64,000 bases of DNA, taken from NCBI RefSeq assembly GCF_008831285.2, contig NC_045141.1, positions 24,020,742 through 24,084,741 on the forward strand, given 5' to 3'. This stretch comes from Nymphaea colorata. Lineage: Eukaryota; Streptophyta; Magnoliopsida; Nymphaeales; Nymphaeaceae. Each line of letters opens with the position of its first letter. Position 1 is the stretch's first letter. Positions 12,477-25,352 of the stretch are shown piece by piece. Made by a program: the position numbers and the translations under genes. The notes under the pieces are model-generated. The model made no database searches. It was not told the DNA's origin and saw only the letters and a list, made by a program, of their open reading frames with translations.

Positions 12477-15400
12477 CTGTGTGTGTGTGTTGTCCAGTCC
12501 AGCTGCTGTTTTTGCAATTCCCCTTTGTGACATAGTACCATTGAGGGTGCATATTGCTTTTACCAAATTCCTTTATATAGATACAGTGAGGAGCATTCCC
12601 ATACCTTCTCGTTCCAAGGTGAAGTCAATTCAGTCTGCTTGCAGGGCTGACACTCCAAGGCGATCCAGTAGGATTCCCTTGCAAAATGTACGTTTATATA
12701 TATAGAACGAGAAGTCAATTCAGTCTGCTTGCAGGGCTGACACTCCAAGGCGATCCAGTAGGATTCCCTTGCAAAATGTACGTTTATATATATATATATA
12801 TATATATAGTTTCGGATCACAGCTTGCCTCACCAAGTAGGATTCTTCATGCTTTATATATATACACATGTATATAGATTGATTATAAAAGAAACTATATA
12901 AGACTTACCAGGGTCATTCCTGACTATACAGCCCCTTGTTTCGATCGGCAGCTCCTTAGCTTCTTAGATTCTCCAAAGCTGGGATGACATGCACATAAAT
13001 CAATCCTTATTAGCACCTAATCTTCACCCCCAGATATAGGAAAATGGGGACTAACTCTCACTTTTCCCAAATTCTGTAGTTGCTGGGACCTTCCCTCTAT
13101 GGCTGCAGCAAATAGGAACCTAAAATGCTGCAGTGTGGAGTTAAATAAGGCCAATACATGAGCAGCAACACTTCATTACAAATTTTATGAGGATGGCTCC
13201 TCCAGTCCTCCTTCCTTAATTTCTCATTTAACATCTTCAGTTACTACCTGCAGCCATGCATATATTAATTAGCCCCTTTACTTTTTCATAACTGCACCTC
13301 TTTATGACATACTAGACAGTTTCTACTTGACCTAACAGTTATTTGAATCTACCATTTATATATCAATGAATTAGCCTATACCCATTTAGAGTTATTGCAG
13401 TAAATAAGAAAAAGGAAAAATGTTGGGTCTTACACTGAACCTGTCCATGGAAGAGATTCCAGGGTGAGCCATCTACTGAACAAAAGGGAGGGGTTTTGTT
13501 GAGGATCTCATGTCAAAAGCTTTCGACTTTCGAGTTATAGAAGTGAACCCATCCATGAAGAGGTCAAGCATGTCTCATGATGTGAGAAGTTTATCCAGGG
13601 TGGCCTCTACCCTGGATAATTTCACTGTGATAAGACCTTGTAGATCTGGCCTGTTCTTCCTTTTTCATGTAAAAATGGGAGATGAGTTCGAAGTTGTTAG
13701 TGGTGGGGCTATGTGTACTTGAAAGGATGATAGATTGAGGGGCTCAACAAAGTGGAGAAAGCCCTGCTCATAAAAGACACCCTCAAAGATGAGGGTGGAG
13801 AAGAAAGAAGTGAGTGTTATATATGAAAGGTAGGACATAAGCTTCCTTGTGTTTTTTATCAGTTGGTTAAGTTGTAGCACATATTCTCACTTAGGAAGAT
13901 CAACGATTGCTTTATGTTTGAGGTGCACATTGTCTAGCAGTTATACACCACTTTTTGCCTTTCATTTCTATCTCTATCTGCCTATGCTCATTTCCAATGT
14001 GCTAGAACATGCCGTCTAAATTCAGGGTTGCGGCATGGTTTTGCTGTTGGAAATTGATTCTTGGCCCAGATTTTATTGGGAATATATGACCTCAAAAATA
14101 TGACAAATTGTAGGGCCCTCAGTTTTTAATGGCATCCAATTACCTACTTTCATGTTGTAATTGGGTGATCAAGGTTTTGCTCATACTAAACTAAGTGACA
14201 TGGACATGGTAGATTGGTCTCCCACTCATGTCGACACGCTGACACAGTGACAGCAGTAGTGAGACACATTGAGGCACGTTTTGGATCGGTCCGAGTCACA
14301 CCTGATCCAAAACACATGAAATCCTTTGTTTTTTAACAAAATGCATGAATTTTTTGTGGGATTTTTGCGTATATATATTACACCCAATTCAAAATGCATT
14401 AAACCATGTTCCTTTTAACAAAATGTGTAGATTTTCGTGGGATTTTCTGACACACACTTCCACAATTGCTGTAGTTGGCCATACCCATACTTCAACCCAT
14501 ACCCATGTGACTTGAATGCTAACAGAACCGTGTGCGAAGCACATCTTTGAGATCCTGAACCTAAAATATTAGGAAAATGCATGACAAAATTGTCCATACC
14601 CTCCTGCTGTAGCAGACAATCACCATTCTATACACACACAAACACCCACAAAAAAAAAAAAAACTGCTTACGTCACAAGGTTAGCGGTATTGATATGGGG
14701 GAGAGAGAGAGAGAGCTCCACCATACCTGAAAACCAGGAAGGAGACTGAAAAATGTCAACCCTGATATTTATTTTGGTAATATATATTGTATGGATTAGG
14801 TCAGAAGTTTTGATTCACTTACGAAGATGTGGGGTGCAAGTCCCAGTGCTTGGTGCTGCATTGACTCCTCTCTCTCTCTCTCTCTCTCCAGTTTGCCAGA
14901 AATCTTTCCTTTGACATTGAGCAAAGAAAAATCATGCAAGGGTTGGTCACATTGTTGCCTTGGTCCCAGTACACGTGTGTGCAGAAAACAGGACCTGCTT
15001 CTAAGTATTGAATTATTGGTTTTTAAGTTGTTTGTTCACATGATTCTTTTGCCCTCAGGTACGTTGATTTACTGCTGGGTGAGTTCAAGCATTACAAAAC
15101 AAGGCTAGCTCATGGAGGAATTCGGAAGGAGGTAGGGTCCTTTTTTACACTATTCTGTTTAGTTAGTCATTTCATGGTGCCACACACATCATATGCATAT
15201 TTTGATCCTGTTTGAAAGGTTCATGTGCATAGCTTGAGCTTGTTTGCAAGGTTTAATAAATTACATTTTTGTTTTTTATCCTTCCATTATCTATCTATAC
15301 TACCATTGGCATTAATAAGAAGTTAAGCTAAAGAGTTTACCTAAATTGCCTGTGGCATATGTCGCAGCCTCAGGGTGTATGCGTCAGACTGCCTAATCAT

Positions 15401-18400
15401 TCTACTCTATGTTCATCTGTACAAGTACCACCAATAGGAGCTGTTGTAGGTCCCCACTATATTTTTCCTCCTTCAAACACCTTTGTTACTCTCGATATTA
15501 ATGTTATTTCCGAGCACTTGGCATGCTTTCTTTCTTGTTAAGCCTTTGTTAACAATGCAATGCTGCTAGACAAGTAGCCTAAGTTCTATAATTTTTTCTG
15601 TCTTCTTGTGTTTCCTTTTTATACTTTTCTTTTTGTATTTTATTTTTCCTTCTGTATTTTATTTTCGTGTTTTTTATTGTGGTCATTTTTAGGAAAAAGC
15701 TTTGACCTTGGGCTGGGCATTGCTGACCTGCCCAGTGGCTACATATCTAGCTCCTGGAGTTCAGTAGCTAGTTCTGCTCCTTTTTTGTTGTATTTAAGGG
15801 GGAAATGTTCCTCTTGTTGTGTATTTGTTCGTTCCATAAAAACATGCCGCAAGTTTTTCAGCTTCACCTGTCTGGAGTCTGTGGAAAAGATATTTGAGAT
15901 ATTGCTAGATCATCGTTTACTTGTTTGTTATGAAGATACACTGCTGTTTTTGTTTTTACAATTAAGCACTTTTGCTTTGTAGAAAATTTTCATCCAGAAG
16001 AAGGTTTTACACCGTAGCTTGAGAGTTGACTCATGACTTGCTGGTTGAACTGGGTGGCTCAACTGGGTCATTGTAGCTTCACCTTTTTATGTAAAAGCAC
16101 ACTTACATATGTATATGGCATGGTTTGCTTTTTTGCATGAGGATACCGCATCTGCAGAGTGAAACTTAAGACACTTGGTGATATAAAGCCTCGTGGCTGG
16201 TACCCTGTCCCCTGAGGCTTGCCATGAAGGTAGCTCTCATAGGTTTTGAACTTTGATCATTTCCTGACAATACATGGCTATACCCACTACACCAACTTCC
16301 TTAGGGCTGTGTATATTGTATGCTTCTGATACATTATATTTACTAGTATTTTTATACATAATTTGTTAATTATTGGTAAATATACACTATCATTTTCTAT
16401 GTGATAGTGAAAATTTTATAAAAAATATGTGCATTATGTATTTGTAAAGTTTACTTAATAACTCTGTGTAATATACACCTCAATTAGATCATTCAGCAGC
16501 TGAGACATGGCTTTTGTCAACTTCCTGGCCATTCATTTCTTTGACCAAGCAGGTGACCGAGTTAATCCATTGGGCTTTTAAACTAATCTGAAGTAGCAAC
16601 TTTGGCTTAAGACTGACCATCCTACATCATTTCTTCATGACTTTGTTTCCTTGACTCTTGCTTCCATGATGCCAGGTTCAGGACTTGCTACTTGAATATG
16701 GCCTTGACAATGTTGCTGAAGTTTTTATCGAGGGTCTGTCACGTGTAAAAAGGTGTACAAATGAAGGAAGAGCGTTAATGGCTTTGGATCTTCAGGTCTT
16801 TGGCAGGACTCTTTTGTCAAGTTCTAGAAGATTGTACTTAATTTTCTGGAAGCTGGTGTCTAGCTTTTAAAGCTAATGTATTTGATCTGTTTCCTCCAGG
16901 TACTAATCAATGGGTTGCAACACTTTACTTCGTTGAATGTAAAGCCCAAGTTGCTGATTGTGGAGACATTTATCAAGGTAACGCTCAAAATTGTACAATT
17001 TCAGTTTGACAATATCTATGCATTTCTAATTTGTTGAATGCTTGAGACAAGCTTTCTTTTTTATTCATTTTTGGTTCTCATATACAGTAGAGATGGCCCA
17101 GGAAAAGCAATGATATGAGGTTGAACAGTTGAACGGTGTTAGATATTTTACTTTAATGTGCTTGTCCAATCTGCTGTATGAGGGTTCATCAGCTTGCTCT
17201 AGTTATATCTACTAAACATGTTACTTTGCAGCAAGCTTTCTTGATCCAGTACAGTTTTGACATGGGGTAGACCAGAATGGGCTTTTCTAGCCTGCTGATC
17301 TGGAATTTCGCAGTTTCAGTAGGTGGCTCTATCAGCTGCTGGGCTGTTTAAAACTTGGAAAGCATTTATGTCCTAAGGTTATCAAGAAAGTCTATATAGA
17401 TACTGTGAGTCTCTTTTTAAGAATATCTTATTCTGAGACTAATAATTTCGTATTTGCTGTTCCAATTATGACCAAGATTCCCATCGACATTCTGAAGCCA
17501 ATTCAATCTTATATAAGTCATTTGTCGAATTCTACGTAGGTGATTATGTTTGACAATGACAACTTGGATTCTGATTTAACCTGCTTCTTTGCTCGTGTGA
17601 GCGTTTTCTTTAGCGAGTTAACCAAATAATGCCAATGCACTCTCGCTACAAAACCAAGTAGGGAGTAAAACACTTGTTTTAGGTGAACCGACCTCTTTTT
17701 TATTTCCCTTAAATGTTTCACGTGAAATTATTGTCCTTTATCTATTGCTTAGTCTTTCTGTTGCTGTAAGGATCTTCTTGGTTACTTTGGAATCAGCTCT
17801 TCCAGAAACTACATCTAATTTCTTATTAGGTAAAAATTTAAAACACTGAAATATATTCCACTGTTTATGTGGCATGGTCATAGTTATGGAATGACCATGC
17901 CTTTCATAATCATTATGCACTAATTAATAAGAATACTACTTCAGAGAATCCATATAAATGCATTGCATATGCACTAAACACCCACATTCTGCAGTCATTT
18001 GTCCACATGCTTAAACTTCTTCAAAAATTGACAGCTGTTCGGTCTCTTTCTCTTTGTATCCCTTTCTATTATGTTCTAGATATGACCGACTTCTAATATG
18101 TCATGTAATGCTGAGAGACCTCTTAGCTGCTCTGTGCGAATGAAAATCTGTCAGCTACCGGTAAAGCCTGTGCACCCAAAATGGTTAAATATGATTTATG
18201 AAGACGGTCTTTTTCTGGACAAGGGTCTCAAATTACTAGCTCCCTTTTCATGCATGAATGCTTATCTTCACGTTCACAGAAAAAATCTTTTGGTCTTTAC
18301 TTCTTTTCAACATTATTAGATTTACATGCTTAAATATGATGCTGGATTCCTATTAGGTAGCTGTTAGAGTTGGGCTTCAATACTTATATGTGTGGTCTTG

Positions 18401-18668
18401 ATGTATATTTTACATTGTGACAGGCCTACTATCTTCCTGAGACTGAGTATGTACATTGGGCACGTTCTCATCCGGTATAGCCCCCTTTCTTTGTTCTTGA
18501 CAAGAATGGTTTTGTATTTTTTGTGCAAAAATAAGTGCCTTTTTTGCCTCGCAGGAGTACACTAAAAGCCAAATTACAGGTCTGGTCAATCTAGTCGCCA
18601 CAATGAACAACTGGAAACGAAAAACGAGATTGGAAGTGCTAGAGAAGATAGAAACTGGAAACTTGTAG
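4953..18668 (+). CDS. VPS50: VPS50/syndetin-like protein, C-terminal part (5' end missing)
   Basis: Homologous to the plant syndetin/VPS50 family (Arabidopsis At2g27900 type). By family, this subunit joins VPS51, VPS52 and VPS53 in the EARP tether that recycles endosomal vesicles. Exons read: 4953-5085, 5180-5731, 6683-7182, 7301-7364, 7443-7545, 7642-7799, 9126-9251, 9406-9476, 12104-12166, 15059-15131, 16676-16795, 16900-16977, 18424-18474, 18555-18668, stop TAG 18666-18668. They join in frame to about 735 codons; the family is about 1,100 residues, so roughly a third is upstream. Landmarks are LTYSDLCLQIPESKFRRCLL in the first exon, a Ser-rich and then acidic linker, and the conserved C-terminal domain from FELYFYVIFETFG through AYYLPETEYVHWARSHPEYT to KRKTRLEVLEKIE. 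Introns before 12104 and 15059 are 2.6 and 2.9 kb and full of repeats. No break was seen; identification is firm, individual splice sites are by eye. Confidence 0.92.
10721..10946. mobile_element. MITE-like element (TGTTTGGAT termini), copy 1
   Basis: The element opens with AGGGTGTGTTTGGATGGCAT and closes with GTGTCATCCAAACACCCCC, an imperfect terminal inverted repeat of about 18 bp. The body of about 226 bp is non-coding and repeats AAACCTAGTTTTG words. The same termini and body words recur at 31155-31443. It lies in the 2.6-kb VPS50 intron. Small size, inverted ends and no coding capacity fit a miniature inverted-repeat transposable element. The superfamily and target-site duplication were not resolved. 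Confidence 0.7.
12412..12490. repeat. Compound microsatellite (TC)n-(AT)n-(GT)n
   Basis: Three dinucleotide arrays are adjacent: TC at 12412-12433, AT at about 12440-12458 and GT at about 12459-12490 with one interruption. They lie in a VPS50 intron. Confidence 0.9.
12621..12794 (+). repeat. Perfect 90-bp-period tandem duplication
   Basis: The segment beginning GAAGTCAATTCAGTCTGCTT occurs at 12621-12704 and again at 12711-12794, with 84 identical bases at a period of 90. Each copy ends in a (TA)n run. The lack of divergence suggests a recent event. It lies in the 2.9-kb VPS50 intron. Confidence 0.9.
14300..14463 (+). repeat. Degenerate 82-bp tandem repeat, two copies
   Basis: Two diverged units at 14300-14381 and 14382-14463 share the order TCCAAAA/TTCAAAA, TTTTAACAAAATG and GTGGGATTTT. 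Upstream (14190-14300) is a GACA/CACG-rich segment resembling the repeat at 3510-4010. It lies within a VPS50 intron. Confidence 0.5.
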
Positions 18669-21658
18669 TTGTACATATTGAAAATGCCTTCTACACGTAT
18701 CTAGCCAGCTCATTCTTTGCATGTGTATAGTGGTTGCTATAGTGAAACTGTATATTATTGTCCCATATGTTACTGTTGTATCATTTACATCCATTATGAG
18801 AGAAAATTTTGAAATTTTTCTAGGTACTTTGGCCTTTTTATAAACGGTACTAGTGAGTCCTATTCTCTACGTCCAATATGAAGTGATCCTACTGTCTTCA
18901 CCCCGTGCTTTGGAGATTTTAAGGGGACGTTTATATGGCAGGGAACGTCCGAGATAGATGTTGTATCGAGTGTAGACCCATTATTCAAGCATGGTGGACA
19001 AAGGATATGACAGAATAGGTGGAAGAGGGTTTCTGACATTCCTCCATGCTCTCGAATTTGCTCTAAAGTTCGCAAGTGTAAAAGGGACGTTGCGAATAAG
19101 CTTGGTATTGTCTTGTTCGTGGTCGTCCTATGAGTATTTGGGACCTTGATCTTTTCCTACGACAAAAAGTACTTGCATCCGAAGGCAATGGGGGCGAGGT
19201 ACTAGCCTTGAGGTCTTGCACAGGAATTAAGTCTTACGCCGGTGTGGTTTCGTGTGAGAAAAAGGATAAATAAAAAGAAGGCAATCAAAATTCCTTTTCA
19301 AATACAGTGCGATGAGTGCCAACAGAGGTGACCTTGTGAGTCTGAAACACTGCCATAATCTATGGTCTTCGTTGTGGGTAGTGGCTTCTCGTCTTCGGGT
19401 GACAGATCTCCATACCAAAGACTCAGGTTTGTCGATCGAAATGCTACCACTTTTAAAAATCTACCAGTATTCTTCAATGTAGAAAGAGAAACTAGGCTTG
19501 GATCGGATTTCTTTTGGGTCTAAGTAGAGAGCCGTGATAAGTGGATAACCTATCAACTTGTTCTCTGCATGGCCTCTTTTCTTTAGACATTTTCTCCATC
19601 ATTTTAGTACCAAAACTATTATTGGGGGGTGGGATTTTCTCCAACTCCTCAATGCAACAAAGGAAGACCTCCCAAAGAACTCACACACTACAATTGTGTT
19701 ATCCTGAATCGACACAGTTTACCACGTTCTGTTTCATCTTTCGAACATCTTTTTTCTCCAGTTCGTCGACTTCACGCCTCCCATCTGACCAAAGTGTCCT
19801 TTCACGTCCTTGATTTTCTTCTTCTATACGATTCGAGTTAGTAGTTAATGTCTCGTGGCGCACTTGTACGCAGTATCCGAGAAAGATGCCTATTCAACGC
19901 CACCAGTCATGCAGAGACTGATACCTCCCAGTTTGTTCGGTTGGTAGCTTTGTTTAGTATTTTCAGGACACTGAGAACGCAAGTGCGCCCGCAGATTTAT
20001 ACGTAAGACTTCAACTGTAAACCACGGAACGAGTGGAACGGCACAAAAGAGCGTGCGCGTTTTGCGTGTTCTTCAGTCAAACAACGCCTCAGGTTCAAAG
20101 GAGGACTTGCTGGCCGGTGACAGAATTATTGCTAGCGGAAATACATGTGAATTTTCTACACCAGTTTTACATAAAGTGTTTATTTTCTTCTTGATACCTG
20201 ATATCTTTTCATTTATTTCCTTATTACCAGCCCCTTAAAAGTTCCAATGTAAAGTGTTAGTGTCCCTTATTCAAATATTTCTGGTTTCACCACCGACTCT
20301 CATTCTAGAGATCTGCCACCTCAAAATTGTTGTAGTGCCATGGCGCCCGATCCACCCCTCAACCAAGCAATTTCTGTTCGAGGGCGCTAACAGGTTAAGC
20401 ATGATATGTGAACCCCATGTGTAAATAAGGTTGCTATTTGCTAAAACTGATGTTTCGTGACAAAAGCAGGAGGTCCAGTACAAAATGTGGCAAGGATCCA
20501 TAGGCCTGTTACTTTATTGATATGCTTTATGTTATGCCACCCTCAAGCCTGATTTAGATTCTGGTTGAGATCTGCAACCTATCAATGGGAAATGCAAAAA
20601 AGACTATCAATCTTATCTGGTTTGGACTTGGTCCGGTTCACATATATAATCCCCGTAGTGTTTGACGGTGATTTTGTTATAATTAGACCAAAGTCGAGCA
20701 GTATTATGGCAGCAGGTGAGGCGAGAAATTGCATGGATTAAATATCTTAGTAGATCGTCAGAATCAGTCATTGTTTTTACCAAGGGGAAATGCATTCGTG
20801 AATGTTCATGGAAGCAGTGATAGAATCTTGCAAGTCCTACCTCTGACTTACAAGAGGTACGGCAAGCTCTGTTTTATAGAATGCTTCCACGGCCTTGAGA
20901 ATTAAATTATTACTGTCCGTCCAATTATAGTTATAACATGTCTAATTGCACCCACCCCTTTGGGTCTAGGCGACGACCACTTTTTCAGAATAAGAAAATT
21001 CAAAATTAGTATTATCAATGCATACCACTGAAGCAAGTTAAAACGGTTCTCCATTTCATACTTTTTCTATTTCAGTTTAAAATATTCTTTTTTCACATCG
21101 ATCAACGACAACCAGTACAAACCAGGTCGACGCTGACTGAATGTAATTTAAATATTAATAAAGAAAAGAATTTATTCGATTATCAAGTTAGGTCTAGGTA
21201 GACATCAACCACATTATGATAGAATGACGCAATCCTGATTCCTTTGGCACCAAACCGAACCCTTCATCTTCTTTAACAAGATCTTAAGGAGAATCCTCTA
21301 GCTAGAATAACTCGTTGGTAACGAAATATGCCTTTGAAGAGCATAGCTCCTATATATCTATATGATCAGAATCTGTTTGAAAAGTGGCAGTGAGCTGCAC
21401 AGTCGGACACGAAGAAATGGCAGAGATAAGATGCCAACGAACCTGTTTCGAGGCTGGCAGACTCGTGAAATGCAGGGACGAGTTCCCGTCTACCATTTCT
21501 CTTTTCTACTAGTTTTTTTTTTCAATGAAAAAATATTAAAATGAAGAATGAGGATTTGCCATCTTCATATACATAATATCTCAGTGGAAATTTCTTTGGA
21601 GGAACTCTTCTGTTGATCTAGATCCCTAAAGCTAGCCTTAGATGTTTGAGTGCGGTTA

Positions 21659-21710
<52 letters not shown>

Positions 21711-22366
21711 TAATTTTTGTGTTAAAACCTTGTCAGGCTTGCTATAAACGTGGCTGTTCATGTTTCCAAGGCATTAATGTAAATGACATGATTGGCTTCC
21801 TCTTCTGATTTCCATTGCTATTGTTTCCTAAATGGAACACAAAAAATATATATAAGAAAAAGGAAAAACAAACGATTGTTTTCTTATTATTCTCATTTTT
21901 AGCAATCTCATCATCCTTACAAAGACCACAAGTAAACATCACACAATGCCCCTTATCAAGGGGAATATTACAAGATACCATTTCCAATGCCATCTTAGCT
22001 TGAGTGAAACTTTTCCACCAAATATATGATTCCAATGATTGGACTCCCAGTCATGCCCCAAAACATCACTCCTAACAAGTGACAATTGGATTAAAACAGA
22101 AAAAAAAAGAAAAAAAAAATATTTTTTAAAGAACCATGACCTTACAAGGGCAGTCCATGGCATCTTTCACATTGCTTCATTATTTTCTCTCAATTTATTC
22201 AATACCAGATTAACTCAAAAGTAAAAGGCACCCAAAATTACCCAGTGTCTATATACACATGGCCCGGACTCCCGTTGCAGCAGTTGTCCTCGACGCAGAA
22301 TCGGGGCCCATAAATCTCATATATTTTTGTTCTGGGAGGCGCCTTTTGCTCCTTGAGACTGTGTTT
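18669..22366. other. Intergenic region between VPS50 and XTH
   Basis: No gene was recognised in about 3.7 kb. The first few hundred bases should hold the VPS50 3' UTR. From about 18850 to 20250 the composition is less AT-rich than the neighbouring introns and contains short open stretches, such as 19100-19270 on the + strand, but no family was recognised. A long (TA)n array lies at 21663-21707. The last part should contain the 3' UTR of the leftward XTH gene. Confidence 0.5.
21663..21707. repeat. (TA)n microsatellite
   Basis: An uninterrupted alternating TA run of about 45 bp, the longest pure dinucleotide array seen in the window. Confidence 0.95.
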
Positions 22367-25113
22367 TCAATGTCTGGACCAGCACTCTGGGGTGAGGGAC
22401 CGGTCCCTGGTGTAGTCCTTGCAGTAGTCATAGACCATGTAGTACCTCTGAGCCCAGTGCATGGTTAGCCTCTGCCTGTAGGTCAGCCCAAAGGCGCCGA
22501 CCGGCGAACCCGCGACATGCCGGCAAGTCATAGGGGCGTAGGCCGAGCATCCCCTCATGATGAACCTAGAGAACCATGCCACAAAGGGTTGGTACCTGTA
22601 GTCTGCCTTGTATCTTCCATTCTCAGTGGCCCAGGAGGACGCATCCCAAATCGAGCCATACACCCACATCGGTCTCAGAGGGAAGGTAGCACGGGACTTT
22701 CTTGGATATATTCTAATCGGGATATTATCCACGAAGAATCTGCATAATTCATGACATGACCACAAGTTTCTTGTCAGCTAATCAAAATCAGATTTCTATG
22801 AAAAAGCTTCTTCCTTTCTCCTCTCTCTCTCTTATATATGCACACACACACTTTTGTTTCACACTTTCGTGTCCTTTGTTGTGTACCAGCTAAAATAATG
22901 TATTGTAACAAAATTAATGTTACTGGTATGGACACATCTTACAATATTAATGATAAGAGTGCTAACAATTTATAGACTTAAAATATTAAGGCAGGTGGGT
23001 TTGCCTTGATGTCAACTAAGAGAAGGGGTGGAGCTAGGAAATCACATGAAGAGGATAGAGAGTTCAAGAAAACCAAACAATTATGTCCTCATTAATTGGC
23101 ACAGATGTCTTTGGTGGGCCATTTGCCTTTGGATTTCATGCTGAATCCGGAGTTAAACAACGGCGACTCTATTTTTTTCAGGTTTGCCGGAAAAGGAGAA
23201 AGCGAAGGCCTCGTCTAGCTTTCCCCTTCTATGATAAAGTCGGAGACAGAACGACTGGTACCGGATTATGTAGGAAATCTTCAATTTTTAAACCTGAAAG
23301 TCACCACTCTTGTTGGCATTCAAGTCGGAGTTGTCATTCCCAGCCGAGAATGCTTTGCTCGCAGGTCTCGTGATTTGTAGTCTCCAAGTAAAACACAACT
23401 TGGGATCAACAGTCTTACCACCTCCCACCTTTGATTGCTCGTCTTCGAGGTCTCACCAGCATCAAACGTGCCTTTAAACCTCTGCTATTTCCACTTGAAA
23501 ATTCTCCAAGTGGAAGTCGTTTGAAAGCGCACAAACAACACATACCAATTAATGGCTACGAGTAGGAACGGTACTCATAGACTGCAAAAATGACGGGTGG
23601 CACAAAAGGACACTGAACATGGGGACGCTTTCATCAAAGTTGTAAAAGGAATGCAATGAGTTTTACACTCATATAAAGGTGATCTAGCAAGTTAAACCAG
23701 CAGAATACTTGAGAGAGTACACTGCGCATCATCACACGTTAGATTTACTTAATGCAGAGTATGTACTGCCAACCCTGATGTATTGTGATTGAGTGACAGG
23801 ACGAGATGAAATGGGTGGTGCCCTGAGACCCTTTGATTCTTCTTCTGAGAAAAAGATTTAGCTTCAAATGGGTTGCAGACTTGCAGATAACATTAGGAAA
23901 AAGACATCAGCTAAGGATAGCAACTTACTATTGGAATCAAAGTCTAATACTTGGACCGTCTCTGTTCTTGAAAAAGAAAAAGCAGAACTACAAATTTTCC
24001 GACGGTAATGACAAAATGCCAGATTGGTGATCCAGAAAAGACTGTCTCACAGACGCGCAAAGACCTAGGAAAGTAAGGTTAGCCAAACAGTAGTCTTTTA
24101 ACAGTAGCGGGAGCAATAATTGAAGGAACTATGCAGAGATATGTGGTCTGGGTTTGTTGAAACACTCACATGATCTCTCTTGGATTCCAAAGAATGGCGT
24201 AGTGGTGGAAGTCGGCAGTGGGGTCAAACCACAGATGGAATTTCATCTCCCTCCCTATGATCTTCCTGTCTCCACTGCCGTTGATGTATACGTTGGTCTG
24301 CAGCGTGTAGGGCTTTCCCGGCGTTGTGCCTAAGAACTCGATGTCCACCTCGTCGTGCATCCCCGGATGAGCTTCATTATTAGACAGCTGAAAAATTTTC
24401 GCCCCCCAAAAGGAAAAACAGACGATCTTAGCTCAAATTTCATGCATCATGATTGCGATCGTGTTGCCGGGAAAATCTTCGTTATGTTAGATTTTCTTAA
24501 CAACTTAAAGCTTGATCATTTTTTTTAGAAAGGCATAAAAAAATCAAGAGAAGGTTTAAGCATACCATGCACAGAAGAACATAGTGCCGGATACTGTGAA
24601 AATCTCATGTATTTTGTGGTTACAGTGTTTTAAGAATATGGCACACACCTATATGCTTATATGTATAATGGTCATGAACTCAATTATGTCTTACATAAAA
24701 TGCCGTTATGACCCCTGCAGTGTAGCCAGTTTGGAGTTTGATCGATGCTCCAAAATAACCCGATCGAAAGGGCTTTCTAGACTTGAATCCACTTCCTGAT
24801 ATTCTCAAGAAGAAACAACAGAAACCGATTACAAGGAAGCTCTCACATGCTCACGCACAGATACGATTAATACAGAGACACATACACACAAACCTGTTGC
24901 TCTGTCGAGCCAAATTGTAACAGAGGATTGATCAGGAGAAACGGATTGATGTTGGGGACCCCAGAGATTGGTGAAATACCGATAAAACACGGCTGAAGGA
25001 AACATGGAAGTCGGGTAATAGCCTGGTGAAGGGGGCCTCAGCCCGCTGCTGATGCTGATCAATGTTATCTCCAATATGATCACAAGAAAGAGAGACAGAG
25101 ACAGCGATGCCAT
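22367..25113 (-). CDS. Xyloglucan endotransglucosylase/hydrolase, group III-A (XTH31/32-like)
   Basis: A GH16 cell-wall enzyme that cuts, and in most family members re-joins, xyloglucan in the apoplast. Exons on the minus strand: 25113-24894, 24795-24695, 24387-24170, 22739-22367, giving 303 residues. The ATG at 25113 is the first in its frame and starts a hydrophobic signal peptide (residues 1-24). Motifs: NLWGPQHQ (49-56), [19 protein letters not shown] in exon 2, and the catalytic [10 protein letters not shown] at 118-127 (nucleophile E120, acid/base E124). The sequon NGS is at 143-145, followed by a loop with KIIGRE at 149-154. The C-terminal half carries [25 protein letters not shown] and the late Cys pairs typical of the XET_C domain. 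The extended loop at about 147-152 corresponds to the one linked to hydrolase preference in group III-A enzymes such as nasturtium NXG1. The third intron is 1.4 kb with nothing recognised. No defect seen. Confidence 0.94.
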
Positions 25114-25305
25114 CAAGGGAGAAAGAGAGAGACGGGAAAAAGAAAGGAGATATAAAGCTGGAGATCTAGAGAGAAAATGCACTAGTTTTTGCTACTTCTG
25201 GGAGGAAGAGAAAGGGGAGAGCCGCTGCCTAGTTATTGAATCCTTCCCTTCCCCTCCTCGTTGCTGTTGGGGCCTAGAGATACGGCATTTCAGTGGGTGG
25301 TACAC

Positions 25306-25352
25306 TCAATAAATACTCTCCCTCTCCCTCTCTCTCTCTCTCCTCTATTCCA
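25306..25352 (-). promoter_or_regulatory. Possible XTH promoter: TATA-like box and GA/CT tract
   Basis: Read on the minus strand, a long GA tract (CT on the + strand, about 25317-25352) is followed by GTATTTATTG at about 25307-25316, roughly 195 bp upstream of the XTH ATG at 25113. A TATA-like word next to a pyrimidine/purine tract is common in plant core promoters. The transcription start is not known. Confidence 0.35.

Noticed and set aside
12281-12541. 86-codon frames across (CT)n(AT)n(GT)n
   Set aside because: Dinucleotide arrays give HTHTH, YIYI and ERER peptides in every frame; not genes.
25052-25312. 86-codon + strand frame opposite the XTH first exon
   Set aside because: It is antisense to the XTH signal-peptide region and 5' UTR; Arg/Glu-rich because of the GA tract.
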